Source: Maricaulis sp.
GTDB taxonomy: Bacteria; Pseudomonadota; Alphaproteobacteria; Caulobacterales; Maricaulaceae
Direction: 5' to 3'
Assembly: GCF_030149235.1 (NCBI RefSeq)
Contig: NZ_JASBRW010000037.1
Span: 26,856 to 90,855 of the forward strand
DNA: 64,000 nucleotides
The position numbers and the translations under genes were made by a program. Below are positions 19,336 to 30,325 of the stretch, piece by piece. Under the pieces are notes generated by a model. The model was not told the DNA's origin and searched no databases. It worked only from the letters and a program-made list of their open reading frames with translations. The first letter of the stretch is position 1. Each line of letters opens with the position of its first letter.

Positions 19336-19803
19336 ATGAAGCTCAGCACCAAGGGACGTTATGCCGTCATGGCGATGGCTGATCTCGCCTCGGCGAGCCA
19401 GGATGGCCCGGTCACTCTTAGCGATATCGCATCGCGCCAATCAATTTCTCTGTCCTATCTGGAACAGCTGTTTGCCAAACTGCGCCGCGCGGACATTGTG
19501 TCCTCGATCCGCGGTCCCGGTGGCGGTTATCGCCTGAGCCGCGAGCCGAGCGAAATCCGCGTTTCCGACGTTATCGTCGCCGTGGATGAGCCGCTGCGCG
19601 CAACGCGCTGCTCGGAAGCCAAGGGGTGCCTGGCTGATGGTCGTCGCTGCATCACCCACGATTTGTGGGATGAGCTCGGTCGTCATATCTACCTCTTCCT
19701 GAGTTCGATCACACTTGAAGATGTCCTGGAACGGCGCCTTCTCGGTGCGGCATCCGGTGCTATCGGGGCCAATGACCGTCTGCGAGCTGAGGCCGCCGAG
19801 TAA
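19336..19803 (+). CDS. iscR: Rrf2 family Fe-S regulator IscR
   Basis: 155 aa winged-helix regulator that senses Fe-S status and controls its own operon. The helix-turn-helix (about 25-60) contains ISLSYLEQLFAKLRRADIV and the wing GPGGGYRLSR. The cluster ligands are C92, C98, C105 and H108 (RCITHDLW). Spacing is C-x5-C-x6-C, one residue longer than E. coli. A very strong ribosome-binding site (AAGGAGGT) precedes ATG 19336. It heads the SUF operon; the next gene starts 3 bases after its stop. Confidence 0.94.
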   Translation: MKLSTKGRYAVMAMADLASASQDGPVTLSDIASRQSISLSYLEQLFAKLRRADIVSSIRGPGGGYRLSREPSEIRVSDVIVAVDEPLRATRCSEAKGCLADGRRCITHDLWDELGRHIYLFLSSITLEDVLERRLLGAASGAIGANDRLRAEAAE

Positions 19804-19806
19804 TTC

Positions 19807-20958
19807 ATGCCTGTCTACCTGGATCACAACGCCACGACGCGTGTGCGGCCCGATGTGGCCGCGCTGATCGCCGAGATCATGACCGAGGAGGGGAACCCGT
19901 CCTCGGTGCATTCGCATGGTCAAGCGGCGCGCAAGCGGGTGGAAAATGCCCGCCGGCAAATCGGCAAGGCGCTGTCAGCGCGGGCTGAGGATGTGATCTT
20001 TACCGGTGGCGGTACGGAAGCGCTCAATCTCGCACTCAATAGCGTGATTACTTCGGGCAGAGCCAAACGGCTCCTGGTGTCGGCCGTGGAGCATGAGGCG
20101 ATCGCTGTAACGGCTGAGGCGAGCGGGCTGCCGGTCGAAACCGTGCCGGCCACGGAAGCCGGCGTGGCGGATCTCGCCTGGCTGGGTGAACGCCTGCAGC
20201 GCTGGAATGATGTCGATGAGGGTGTTCCTGTTCTCGCCTTGATGCTGGCCAATAACGAGATCGGCACGATCCAGCCGGTCGCGGAGGCGGCGGGCTTGGT
20301 CAAGGCCAGGAACGGCCTGCTGATTGTCGACGCGGTCCAGTCTGCGGGAAAGATCCCGGTCGATTTCGCCGGTCTCGGGGCCGACTACATGGCGATCTCC
20401 GGTCACAAGTTCGGCGGTCCCCAAGGCGTGGGTGCACTGGTCGCGGCCTGTGATGCGCCTGTGTCGCGTCACAGCCATGGCGGTGGTCAGGAGAAGGGCC
20501 GACGCTCGGGTACGTTGAATGTGGCCGGTATTGCCGGCATGGGTCTGGCGCTTGAACAAGCGGTTGCCAGCCTTGCAGATTTCGCTGCGCTTGCCGCCTT
20601 GCGCGACAAGGCGATCGACGCGATACGCAGCGCGCATCCCGGTGTTGTCGTGCTGGGCGAAACCGCGCCGCGCTTGCCCAATACGATCGGTCTTGCGGTT
20701 CCGGGCTGGCGCGGGGAAACCCAGGTGCTGGCCATGGACCTGGCCGGTGTTTCGATCTCTGCCGGGGCGGCCTGTTCCTCTGGCAAGGCCAAGGCCTCGA
20801 AGATCGGCACTGCCCTGCGGCTCGACGAGACGCTGTCTGAGGGTGTCATTCGGATCAGCCTGGGCTGGCCGACAACAGAAGACGATGTCGATGCGGCCAT
20901 CAGCGCCTGGACCGGTGCCTGGGCCCGCATCCAACCGAAAATAAAAGAGACCGCCTGA
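19807..20958 (+). CDS. Cysteine desulfurase, IscS/NifS-like (first desulfurase of operon)
   Basis: 383 aa PLP enzyme that moves sulfur from cysteine to a catalytic persulfide. [13 protein letters not shown] opens the fold, the PLP lysine is K201 in [10 protein letters not shown], and the persulfide cysteine is C323 in [12 protein letters not shown]. The short active loop is typical of group I (IscS/NifS) enzymes, unlike the SufS encoded further down the same operon. No iscU partner gene is present, so its acceptor may be SufB or a non-cluster sulfur pathway; that is inference. Confidence 0.9.
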   Translation: MPVYLDHNATTRVRPDVAALIAEIMTEEGNPSSVHSHGQAARKRVENARRQIGKALSARAEDVIFTGGGTEALNLALNSVITSGRAKRLLVSAVEHEAIAVTAEASGLPVETVPATEAGVADLAWLGERLQRWNDVDEGVPVLALMLANNEIGTIQPVAEAAGLVKARNGLLIVDAVQSAGKIPVDFAGLGADYMAISGHKFGGPQGVGALVAACDAPVSRHSHGGGQEKGRRSGTLNVAGIAGMGLALEQAVASLADFAALAALRDKAIDAIRSAHPGVVVLGETAPRLPNTIGLAVPGWRGETQVLAMDLAGVSISAGAACSSGKAKASKIGTALRLDETLSEGVIRISLGWPTTEDDVDAAISAWTGAWARIQPKIKETA

Positions 20959-20960
20959 TC

Positions 20961-22462
<1,502 letters not shown>

Positions 22463-22463
<1 letters not shown>

Positions 22464-23200
22464 TGAGGCTCGAACAGGGCTTGATTCTTGGTCTCGCGAG
22501 TGTGTCGCTGGTGGCCTGCGGCTTGAGCGACACGGTCGAAGAGGTCGCGTCCACTCCGGTTGAGGACGTGGCGGCCACTTCGGATGCTGAGCAAGAGCCG
22601 ATCTCGGCGCGATTCGAGGCGGCACCGGCCTGTGATAGTCTGGGCTATGACCAAGGTCGGACAGACTGCGTCCTGGCTCTGGGCGAAGATTTGATTGTCT
22701 TTTTCGACTATGGCCCCGTTGAAGATGACGGCTTCCGAGGGGCTTCCGCGCTGACCATCGCGGTGAACCTCGTCGACGACGGCGACTACCAAGTCTTTGA
22801 AGAGACGGTTTCGACCTCCAGAATTCCCGAGGTCGCCGACGTCAATAATGACGGCATGCTTGAGCTGATGGTGCCGACCTATCTGGGCAATGTGAACACC
22901 AGCTGGTCGGTCTATCAGCAATTGGGCGGTGGTCTGGCCAAGGCGGGCGAGGTGAGCGGTCTGGGTCTCTCTTACGATGACCAGTCGGGGCTGGCGGCGA
23001 TCTCGGCGCGCTCCAGTGCTGTCAGTTGGGCCATTCAGCGTTACCGCCTGGATGAGGCGGGTCTGGCGCTTGTCTACACGCTCAATACCGATATGGCGGA
23101 GCAGACCTGCTCCCTGGACCAGGGCCCGGCCTTTGCCGCTAGTGGCCTGAATACAAATGACATTCTCACGCGCTGTGACGCGGGCATGGGAGAGGAATAA
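22463..23200 (+). CDS. Putative lipoprotein of unknown function inside the SUF operon
   Basis: 245 aa, not recognised as a named family. The start MRLEQGLILGLASVSLVACG gives a lipobox with the modified Cys at position 19. An acidic linker follows, then a compact domain with four further cysteines (about 57, 68, and two near the C-terminus), which could form periplasmic disulfides. VADVNNDGMLELMVP looks like an FG-GAP/EF-hand type calcium loop. It overlaps the sufB stop by one base (TGATG), and sufC starts two bases after its own stop, so it is co-transcribed and probably coupled. Codon use looks like that of its neighbours. No link to cluster assembly can be shown from sequence. Confidence 0.75.
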
Positions 23201-23201
23201 A

Positions 23202-23966
23202 ATGCTGAAAATCAATAATCTCCACAATAAGGTCGAGACCCAGGACGGCGAGGAGAAAGTCATTCTGAAGGGGCTCTCGCTCGAAGTGCCTGCCGGCGAG
23301 GTGCATGCCATCATGGGCCCGAACGGCTCCGGCAAATCGACGCTGTCCTATGTGCTGACCGGCCGGGATGGCTATGAAGTCACGGACGGCGAGATGGAAT
23401 TTCTCGGCGAGGAGCTGGGCGAGCTGGAGCCGGAGGAGCGTGCCGCCAAGGGGCTCTACCTGTCCTTCCAGTATCCGGTCGAAATCCCAGGCGTGCCGAC
23501 CATCACCTTCCTCAAGGAAGCGCTCAACGCACAGCGCACGGCGCGCGGCGAAGAGGCGATGTCTGCGCCAGACTTTATGAAGTTCATTCGCGAGCAGGCC
23601 AAGGCGCTCGGCGTGTCGATGGACATGCTAAAACGTCCGGTCAATGTCGGTTTTTCCGGTGGCGAGAAGAAGCGCATGGAGATCCTGCAGGCGCTGATCC
23701 TGCAGCCGAAATTCCTCATTCTCGACGAGACCGATAGCGGTCTGGATATCGACGCGCTGAAGACTGTGGCCGAAGGCGTCAATACGCTGCGCTCTGACGA
23801 CCGTGGCATGCTGGTGATTACCCACTATCAGCGCCTGCTGGACTATATCAAACCGGACGTCGTCCACGTCATGGCCAATGGCCGTATCGTCAAATCCGGC
23901 GGTCCGGAACTGGCCCATGAGCTGGAAGCGGAAGGCTATGACAAATTCATCGGTGAGGCGGCCTAA
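23202..23966 (+). CDS. sufC: Fe-S cluster assembly ATPase SufC
   Basis: 254 aa cytoplasmic ABC-type ATPase that drives SufBC2D. Walker A GPNGSGKS (39-46), signature FSGGEKKR, Walker B FLILDETDSGLD and switch His in VITHYQRLL. The DSGLDIDAL segment is SufC-specific. Start ATG 23202 directly follows the lipoprotein stop; an upstream in-frame ATG at 23157 would lie inside that gene. Confidence 0.96.
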   Translation: MLKINNLHNKVETQDGEEKVILKGLSLEVPAGEVHAIMGPNGSGKSTLSYVLTGRDGYEVTDGEMEFLGEELGELEPEERAAKGLYLSFQYPVEIPGVPTITFLKEALNAQRTARGEEAMSAPDFMKFIREQAKALGVSMDMLKRPVNVGFSGGEKKRMEILQALILQPKFLILDETDSGLDIDALKTVAEGVNTLRSDDRGMLVITHYQRLLDYIKPDVVHVMANGRIVKSGGPELAHELEAEGYDKFIGEAA

Positions 23967-24998
23967 ATGGGTGCAATCACGCATACGCCAGCAGAAAAAA
24001 CGCTGATCGACCTGCTCGACGGGGCCGAGGACTGGCGCGCGGCAGCCCGCGATGCCGTCGTGCGGTTCGGTTTGCCGACCAAGCGGGCCGAGGCCTGGAA
24101 ATGGTCGGATCTGCGACGGGCGAGCCACGGGATCGAGACGGCCGGCCAAGCAGAATTCCGGCTGAACGGTGCGACGGCCGCGGATCGATTGACGATCGAT
24201 GCGGATGCCGAGCTTGAGCTAGCCGCTGAGGCCGGTATCTCGGTCGCCAGCATCGAGATTGATATTCCCGCTGGCACCCGTGTTGTGCTCAAGGAGCGCT
24301 ACAGCCTGGCCGAAGGCGCTTTTCCGACAGCGCGGCTGGAGATTACGCTGGGCGAGGGCGCTGAGCTGGAACGCGTGGTGCTGTGCGATACGCCGGAGAA
24401 CTCTATCCCGGTCGTGCGCAGCCGAGTAGTTGTCGCCAAGCAGGCGCATTATCGCCAAGCAACGCTGACTTTCGGCTCCAAGCTGACTCGCAACGAAACC
24501 CACATTACCCATGCCGGTGAGGGCGCCGAGGTTGAGCTGGGCGGTGTTTATCTGCTCGAGGAAGGCCGTCATGCCGATTTCACCTCGACCGTAACCCACA
24601 CCGGACCGGGCGGAGTAACCCATCAGCTGCTCAAGGGCGCCGTTGCCGCGCATGCCCAGGGCGTTTTCCAGGGCAAGTTCAAGGTCGAGCAAGCGGCCCA
24701 GCAGACCGATGCGAAAATGACCCACCGCGCGCTGATGCTGGATGATCGCGCGGAGATCGATGCCAAGCCCGAGCTCGAGATTTATGCCGATGACGTCCAG
24801 TGCGCACACGGCAATGCCCTGGGGGCGATCGACGAGACGGCGTTGTTCTACATGCGTCAGCGTGGCCTGTCCGAGGTCAAGGCCCGGGCGATGTTGATCG
24901 AGAGCTTCCTTGCCGAACCGCTGGACATGATCAGTGATGACGTCCTGCGTGAGGAACTGGCCGCGATCCTGCGCCAGCGTCTGGGAGCTATCCGATGA
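23967..24998 (+). CDS. sufD: Fe-S cluster assembly protein SufD
   Basis: 343 aa partner of SufB. N-terminal helices (PTKRAEAWKWSDLRR) and a beta-helix, with the C-terminal helical HGNALGAIDETALFYMRQRGLSEVKARAML that mirrors SufB. It begins immediately after the sufC stop (TAA then ATG) and overlaps sufS by four bases, showing tight coupling. Confidence 0.94.
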   Translation: MGAITHTPAEKTLIDLLDGAEDWRAAARDAVVRFGLPTKRAEAWKWSDLRRASHGIETAGQAEFRLNGATAADRLTIDADAELELAAEAGISVASIEIDIPAGTRVVLKERYSLAEGAFPTARLEITLGEGAELERVVLCDTPENSIPVVRSRVVVAKQAHYRQATLTFGSKLTRNETHITHAGEGAEVELGGVYLLEEGRHADFTSTVTHTGPGGVTHQLLKGAVAAHAQGVFQGKFKVEQAAQQTDAKMTHRALMLDDRAEIDAKPELEIYADDVQCAHGNALGAIDETALFYMRQRGLSEVKARAMLIESFLAEPLDMISDDVLREELAAILRQRLGAIR

Positions 24999-26236
24999 CG
25001 GCCCAGACCCCGATCAAGCTGCCGCTCAATATCGACGGCATTCGTGGTGAATTCCCGATCCTTCAGCGCGAGGTGAACGGCAAGCCGCTGGTCTATCTCG
25101 ACAGCGCCGCCTCGGCGCAGAAGCCGGAGTTCGTTATCGAGAGCGTGGCCGGTGTTTATCGCGCGCAATACGCCAATGTGCACCGGGGCCTGCATACGCT
25201 GGCCAATGAGACGACCGAGGCTTTCGAGGCCGCGCGCGAGGATGTGCGCCGTTTTCTCAATGCCCGCTCGACCAAGGAAATCGTCTTCACGCGCGGGACG
25301 ACCGAGGCCATCAACCTGCTCGCAGCCAGCTTCGGCCAGCTGTGGAAAAGCGGTGATGAGATCATCATCTCGCAGATGGAGCACCACTCCAATATCGTGC
25401 CCTGGCGCCTGATTGCCGATCGCATCGGTGCAGAGCTGAAATGGGCTCGTGTTACCGATGAGGGCGAGCTCGACTATCAACACCTGTCCGATTTGATCGG
25501 GCCTAAGACCAGGCTGATCGCCGTCACTCACATGTCCAATGTGCTGGGATCGGTGGTTGATGCGTGCCGGGTTATCGAGATGGCCAAGGCTGCGGGCATC
25601 CCGGTCATGCTCGACGGCTCCCAGTCAGCCGTGCACCTCGATGTCGATGTTCAGGCGCTCGATTGCGACTTTTTCGTCTTCACCGGTCACAAGCTCTACG
25701 GCCCGTCAGGTATCGGCGCGCTCTACTCCAAGGGCGACTGGCTTGACCGTTTGCCGCCCTACCATGGCGGCGGCGAGATGATTGCCGATGTCTACGAGGA
25801 CCACGTCACCTTTGCCGACGTACCGCACAAGTTTGAAGCCGGTACACCGCCGATCGCCGATGCGATCGGTCTCGGCGCCGCCATTCGCTGGGTCGAGCGC
25901 TATGACCGCAAGGCGATTCTCGAACATGAGCGGGCCTTGCTCGATCGTGCCATGCGCGGCCTGGCTGAGATCGATGGATTGCGCGTCATTGGCACCGCGC
26001 AGGAGAAGGGCGCCATCATCAGTTTCGACATGGAGGGCGTGCATGCGCATGACATCGCCCAGATCGTCGACAAATATGGTGTGGCCATTCGGGCCGGACA
26101 TCATTGCGCTCAGCCGCTCATGCGCCGTATGGGCGTCTCCTCCACAGGGCGGGCGAGCTTTGCCGTCTACAATACCGTCGAAGAAGCCGATGCCTTCGTC
26201 GAGGCCTTGAAGAAGGCCCGAGACTTCCTCATCTAG
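24995..26236 (+). CDS. sufS: Cysteine desulfurase SufS
   Basis: 413 aa group II desulfurase supplying sulfur to SufB. LDSAASAQKPEFVIE at the start, PLP lysine K233 in FTGHKLYGPSG and persulfide cysteine C371 in RAGHHCAQPLM. No sufE gene is visible in the operon, so a SufE or SufU-like acceptor must be encoded elsewhere or replaced. ATGA overlap with sufD. Confidence 0.95.
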   Translation: MTAQTPIKLPLNIDGIRGEFPILQREVNGKPLVYLDSAASAQKPEFVIESVAGVYRAQYANVHRGLHTLANETTEAFEAAREDVRRFLNARSTKEIVFTRGTTEAINLLAASFGQLWKSGDEIIISQMEHHSNIVPWRLIADRIGAELKWARVTDEGELDYQHLSDLIGPKTRLIAVTHMSNVLGSVVDACRVIEMAKAAGIPVMLDGSQSAVHLDVDVQALDCDFFVFTGHKLYGPSGIGALYSKGDWLDRLPPYHGGGEMIADVYEDHVTFADVPHKFEAGTPPIADAIGLGAAIRWVERYDRKAILEHERALLDRAMRGLAEIDGLRVIGTAQEKGAIISFDMEGVHAHDIAQIVDKYGVAIRAGHHCAQPLMRRMGVSSTGRASFAVYNTVEEADAFVEALKKARDFLI

Positions 26237-26244
26237 GATCCAAG

Positions 26245-26679
26245 ATGACTGATAATTCCGAACGCGATGTGATTGACCTGTCTGGCTCAAAAATGCCGGC
26301 ACCGGCCGAGCCGGTGACTGAGGCGCCGGAGGCTGGCGAGACTGCGCCGGTCAGCGCTATCCCGGAAGCCGAACTGGCGCGCATTACTGATGACATCGTC
26401 ACCCAGCTCAAAACCGTCTTTGACCCGGAAATTCCTGTCGATATCTACGAACTTGGCCTGATCTACAAGGTGGATCTGGAAGATGATCGTTCGCTCAAGG
26501 TCGAGATGACCCTGACGGCGCCGGGCTGCCCAGTGGCCGGGGAAATGCCTGTCTGGGTCAAGGATGCTGTGGAACAGGTCGATGGTGTTGAGAAGGCTGT
26601 CGTCGAGCTGACCTTTGAGCCGCCCTGGACGCCGGAGCGGATGTCGGATGAAGCGCGTCTCGCGCTCAACATGTTCTAG
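26245..26679 (+). CDS. sufT: SUF-associated MIP18/DUF59 protein SufT
   Basis: 144 aa from ATG 26245, eight bases after the sufS stop. A disordered acidic N-terminus (about 1-45) precedes the MIP18 domain with FDPEIPVDIYELGLIY and LTAPGCPVAGEMPVWV; the Cys in APGCPV is the conserved one. SufT-type proteins help mature Fe-S targets under high demand. The short C-terminal PPWTPERMSDEARLALNMF is also conserved. Confidence 0.9.
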   Translation: MTDNSERDVIDLSGSKMPAPAEPVTEAPEAGETAPVSAIPEAELARITDDIVTQLKTVFDPEIPVDIYELGLIYKVDLEDDRSLKVEMTLTAPGCPVAGEMPVWVKDAVEQVDGVEKAVVELTFEPPWTPERMSDEARLALNMF

Positions 26680-26690
26680 GGAGAGCGATC

Positions 26691-27044
26691 ATGCGTGAAC
26701 GCCCCAAAGCCGTAAGCCTGACCGATGCCGCCGCTGAGCGTGTCAAATCCATCATGGCCAGCCGCGAGAAGGGATTCCTTCGCGTCGGCGTCAAGAATGG
26801 CGGCTGTGCCGGTATGGAATACGTCATGGAATACGTCGAGGCGCCGGAAGCCCTGGACGAGCGCGTCGAGGACAAGGGCGTTGAAATCGTGCTTGAATCC
26901 AAGGCCTTGCTTTTCCTTCTGGGCACCCAGATCGACTATGAAGTCACGCCGTTGCATGCGAAATTCACCTTCAATAATCCGAACCAGACGGATGCGTGTG
27001 GCTGCGGCGAAAGCGTAACAATCATTCCGGTGACGGAAGTCTAG
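26691..27044 (+). CDS. sufA: A-type Fe-S carrier SufA/IscA-like
   Basis: 117 aa. The three cluster cysteines of the HesB/IscA fold are visible: C39 in NGGCAGMEY and C103/C105 in DACGCGESV. A-type carriers pass clusters to apo-proteins. It closes the core SUF set, 11 bases after sufT, with a GAGAGCGATC ribosome-binding region. Confidence 0.93.
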   Translation: MRERPKAVSLTDAAAERVKSIMASREKGFLRVGVKNGGCAGMEYVMEYVEAPEALDERVEDKGVEIVLESKALLFLLGTQIDYEVTPLHAKFTFNNPNQTDACGCGESVTIIPVTEV

Positions 27045-27048
27045 CCCA

Positions 27049-27639
27049 TTGAAACTCCTCGTCTCTGACACTTCGCCCTATGCCCGAAAATGCCGCATTC
27101 TGGTGCACGAACTGGGCCTGGGTGACCGGGTTGAGGAGGTTGATGCGCATCCGTTTCAGGATGGCGAAATCCTTCTGGAAGCCAATCCGCTCGGGCGTGT
27201 CCTCGCCCTCATCATGGATGATGGGCGGGCGCTGACTGAGAGCCTGTTGATCGGGACTTATCTGGCAGCCCAAGCGGACCAGCCCTGGGGTGAGGACTGG
27301 GATGAATGGCGTCTGCAGACTCTCGGCTCCGGTCTCATTGATCTTGCGGTTGGTCGCCGGGTGGAGATGGTCCGGGATGAAGCGCTTTACAGCGACTACT
27401 GGATCGGGCGCCGCGAGCGCGGGATCGCCCGGGCTCTGGACCAGCTCGAGCCCGAAGCGGCGGGACTGTCCCAGCCCCTTGGCTTTGCCGGGCTGACCAT
27501 AGCCGTTGCTCTGGATTATCTGGATTTTCGCTATCCCGAGGCGAATTGGCGCGAGGCGCGACCGCATCTGATCGCACTGCACGGTTTCTGGTCTCAGCGG
27601 GAGAGTTTTGCGGTCACACGTCCGCCGGCGGACGCCTGA
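27049..27639 (+). CDS. Glutathione S-transferase-like protein
   Basis: 196 aa from a TTG start four bases after the sufA stop. The N-terminal thioredoxin-like half has SPYARKCRILVHELGL in place of the usual Ser/Cys active-site helix, and LTESLLIGTYL supplies the Glu-Ser that binds the glutathione gamma-glutamyl group. The C-terminal half is helical. The position suggests co-transcription with the SUF operon, though a role in cluster metabolism is only inference. Its stop abuts the stop of the convergent cyclase gene with no gap. Confidence 0.8.
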   Translation: MKLLVSDTSPYARKCRILVHELGLGDRVEEVDAHPFQDGEILLEANPLGRVLALIMDDGRALTESLLIGTYLAAQADQPWGEDWDEWRLQTLGSGLIDLAVGRRVEMVRDEALYSDYWIGRRERGIARALDQLEPEAAGLSQPLGFAGLTIAVALDYLDFRYPEANWREARPHLIALHGFWSQRESFAVTRPPADA

Positions 27640-28704
27640 TCAGGCTGCGTCGCGTGACGAAGCTGCCGTATCAGATGTTGCCCGATTGCGGCCTTCGGTC
27701 TTGGAGCGATACAGATTGGTGTCTGCACGCTCGATCAATTCTTCGATCGATTCCTCGCCCGTATAATTGGCGATACCAAGCGAGACGGTGATATTGCCGA
27801 GATCCTCATTGGTCGATTTGCGCAGCAATTTTTTAGATTCGACCGTCTTGCGGATTTTCTCGGCGATGAGGGACGCGTCGGCTATCGACGTCGACGGCAT
27901 GACAATCCCGAATTCCTCACCGCCATAGCGGGCGACGAGATGTTTCTCCATCGAATGCCGGGTTAGGCAGCCAGCGACAAAGCGAATGATCTGGTCACCG
28001 GTCTGGTGGCCCCAGGTGTCGTTGAAGCGCTTGAAGAAATCGATATCGCAAAGGACCAGGCTGAGCGGTTCCTTGGTGCTGTCGGCACGGCGCTTGGCCT
28101 TGCGCAGGCTTTCATCGAAACGCTTGCGATTAGCAATGCCGGTGAGGGCATCCGTCATGGCTTCCTCGCGAACCTTTTCCAGGTTCGAGCGCAGCTGGGT
28201 CACCTCGTTGCAGGTCTCCTGCAGTCGCTTTTCGAGATCCTGCGAGCGCCGCTGCATCTTGGCCGTAGCCGACACCAGCGATTCGACGAGGGTCTTGATA
28301 CCATTCTCGTCTTTCACGCCCTCAAGCTTGCTGGAGGCCCCTTCAAGGGCCTGACCGTAAGCGGCTGTATCGCGCTCGGCTGCGGCCAGGCTTTCCTTTA
28401 CGGCGCCAAGCTCGCGGGACATGGCGCCGCCGCTTTCCAGGACCGCATCCTGGATGGCCCGCCATTGGAAATACTGGGCGAATAGTTCGGCGTTGAAACT
28501 TTCGGAGAACGCCTCTTGGGCTTCGATGCGCGCCGCAATGCTGGCGCAAAGCTCCGGGTTGCTCTCTGTGGCGAAGGAAATCCAGACGGCGTAGTTTTCC
28601 GGCGTCGGCGGGACGTCATGCTCTGCCATGAGCTCAAGCGCATTAGACGCGAGCTCCTGCCCCTCATTTCCAAGCAATCGACCGTTCACTGCCAACCCTT
28701 CCAT
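27640..28704 (-). CDS. Diguanylate cyclase (GGDEF domain)
   Basis: 354 aa soluble protein that should make c-di-GMP. The N-terminal domain (about 15-90, with PPTPENYAVWISFA) recurs before GGDEF domains in alphaproteobacteria. A coiled coil (about 105-180) follows, then GGDEF (about 185-340). The active-site motif is intact as GGEEF (261-265). The RxxD inhibitory site expected five residues upstream is absent (the region reads MEKHLVARY), so product inhibition is unlikely. Confidence 0.92.
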   Translation of the reverse strand: MEGLAVNGRLLGNEGQELASNALELMAEHDVPPTPENYAVWISFATESNPELCASIAARIEAQEAFSESFNAELFAQYFQWRAIQDAVLESGGAMSRELGAVKESLAAAERDTAAYGQALEGASSKLEGVKDENGIKTLVESLVSATAKMQRRSQDLEKRLQETCNEVTQLRSNLEKVREEAMTDALTGIANRKRFDESLRKAKRRADSTKEPLSLVLCDIDFFKRFNDTWGHQTGDQIIRFVAGCLTRHSMEKHLVARYGGEEFGIVMPSTSIADASLIAEKIRKTVESKKLLRKSTNEDLGNITVSLGIANYTGEESIEELIERADTNLYRSKTEGRNRATSDTAASSRDAA

Positions 28705-28845
28705 TCGCGGAATCGATCTTGTTCGACCCCTTGGAGCGGAAGCTAGCGTCTAAAGGAAAAGAAGAGGTAAAAATCGGGCATAAGCTCAGAGCCAAGCCGC
28801 GATTTTTGGCGGTCAGAGCACTTGTATTACGGTCGGCTACAGCGC

Positions 28846-30213
28846 TTAGGAACCGGCGCGCATGAAGTCGGGAACGTGGTCACCGAAACCGACGACGCGC
28901 TTGTTCTCCCGCTCATCCGGTCTGTCCTTGCGTGCGGAACGACCGCGATCGGGCTTGGCCTGGGGCTTTTTCTCTTCGGTGATTTGCGGCTTCTCGGAGC
29001 GTTCCTTGGGCTTGGGGCGATCTTCGCTCCTGCGCTTGGAGGACCGGCTGCGCGGTTTTTCGCCAGCATCGGCCAAAGCGTCTGCAAGGCCTTCTAGTGC
29101 CAGTTCGGGAACGTCGGCCTTGATCAGCTTGAGGACGGCGTCGAGGGACTTGGAATCTGCCGGTGTGCTGATCGTTACCGATTCACCGGTTTTGCCAGCG
29201 CGACCGGTGCGGCCGATACGGTGCACGTAATCATCGGCATGGTGCGGTACGTCATAGTTGAAGACGTGGCTGACATTGGGAATGTCCAGCCCGCGCGCCG
29301 CGACGTCGCTGGCGACAAGGAATTTGAGCTCGCCGGACTTGAAATTGTCCAGCGTTGCCGTGCGGGCGCTTTGGTCGAGATCCCCGTGGATCGGATCCGC
29401 CGAGAAGCCATACTTCTTCAAAGAGCGGGCGATGATGTCCACATCGCGCTTACGATTGGCGAAAATAATGCCATTGCGGACACCGTCACGGGACATGGCA
29501 AGGCGTAGTGCGGTGCGTTTGGCCTTCGGCACATTGGTGTCGAGGCGGACCAGGAACTGGGTGATGTTGGCACTCGTTGTCGCCGGACGGGCCACCTCGA
29601 TACGCTCCGGATTATTCAGGAACCGATCGACAAGCGACTGAATTTCCTTCGGCATCGTCGCCGAGAAGAAGAGCGTTTGTTTGCGCGGCGGGGTCAGGGA
29701 GAAAATTTTCTCCAGATCCGGAATGAAGCCCATATCGAGCATGCGGTCGGCTTCATCGACGACCAGCATTTGTACGCCATTGAGGAGCAGTTTGCCGCGC
29801 CCGAAATGGTCGAGCAGGCGCCCGGGCGTTGCGATCAGGACGTCAGCGCCGCGATTGAGGATTTCCTCCTGCGGACCGAAAGCCACGCCGCCGATCAGCA
29901 GTGCCATGGAGAGTTTCTGACCGGTCGCATAGGTCTCGAAATTCTCCGCGCATTGCGCAGCAAGCTCCCTGGTCGGGGCGACGATCAGCGAGCGCGGCAT
30001 GCGGGCCTTGGCCCGGCCGCGCGCCAGCTTCTCGATCAGGGGCAGGGTGAAAGACGCGGTCTTGCCAGTGCCGGTCTGGGCGATGCCAAGGACGTCGCGC
30101 CCCTGCAGGGCGAGCGGAATGGCACCGGCCTGGATCGGCGTCGGTTCGGTGTAGCCGGCGGCTTCGATGGCCGCGAGGAGTTTCGGGCTGAGCCCGAGCG
30201 TGTCGAACGTCAT
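28846..30213 (-). CDS. rhlE: DEAD-box RNA helicase, RhlE type
   Basis: 455 aa from ATG 30213 (MTFDTLGLSPKLL). Q motif EPTPIQ, Walker A AQTGTGKT (45-52), DEAD in VVDEADRMLDMGF, SAT in FFSATMP and the late HRIGRTGRAGKTG. The C-terminal tail (about 375-455) is basic, Lys/Arg/Pro-rich and disordered, and may bind RNA or RNase E. RhlE-class helicases act in ribosome maturation and in the alphaproteobacterial degradosome. Confidence 0.92.
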   Translation of the reverse strand: MTFDTLGLSPKLLAAIEAAGYTEPTPIQAGAIPLALQGRDVLGIAQTGTGKTASFTLPLIEKLARGRAKARMPRSLIVAPTRELAAQCAENFETYATGQKLSMALLIGGVAFGPQEEILNRGADVLIATPGRLLDHFGRGKLLLNGVQMLVVDEADRMLDMGFIPDLEKIFSLTPPRKQTLFFSATMPKEIQSLVDRFLNNPERIEVARPATTSANITQFLVRLDTNVPKAKRTALRLAMSRDGVRNGIIFANRKRDVDIIARSLKKYGFSADPIHGDLDQSARTATLDNFKSGELKFLVASDVAARGLDIPNVSHVFNYDVPHHADDYVHRIGRTGRAGKTGESVTISTPADSKSLDAVLKLIKADVPELALEGLADALADAGEKPRSRSSKRRSEDRPKPKERSEKPQITEEKKPQAKPDRGRSARKDRPDERENKRVVGFGDHVPDFMRAGS

Positions 30214-30239
30214 GGCGTCCTTTAAAGACTGGTCCAAAA

Positions 30240-30267
30240 GCAACGGCCGCGCCGGGTGGCGCGGCCG
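30240..30267 (-). terminator. Hairpin between amidohydrolase and rhlE
   Basis: Perfect 10-bp stem CGGCCGCGCC (30244-30253) / GGCGCGGCCG (30258-30267) with loop gggt, followed on the minus strand by TTGCTTTTG. Best read as the terminator of the amidohydrolase pair. It lies 31 bases before the rhlE start, so it could also be a leader hairpin. Confidence 0.6.
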
Positions 30268-30325
30268 CTTTGGTGGCGCAACATACGGGCCCGGTGCGCG
30301 CTGTCAACGCGCACGGGCTGAAACG

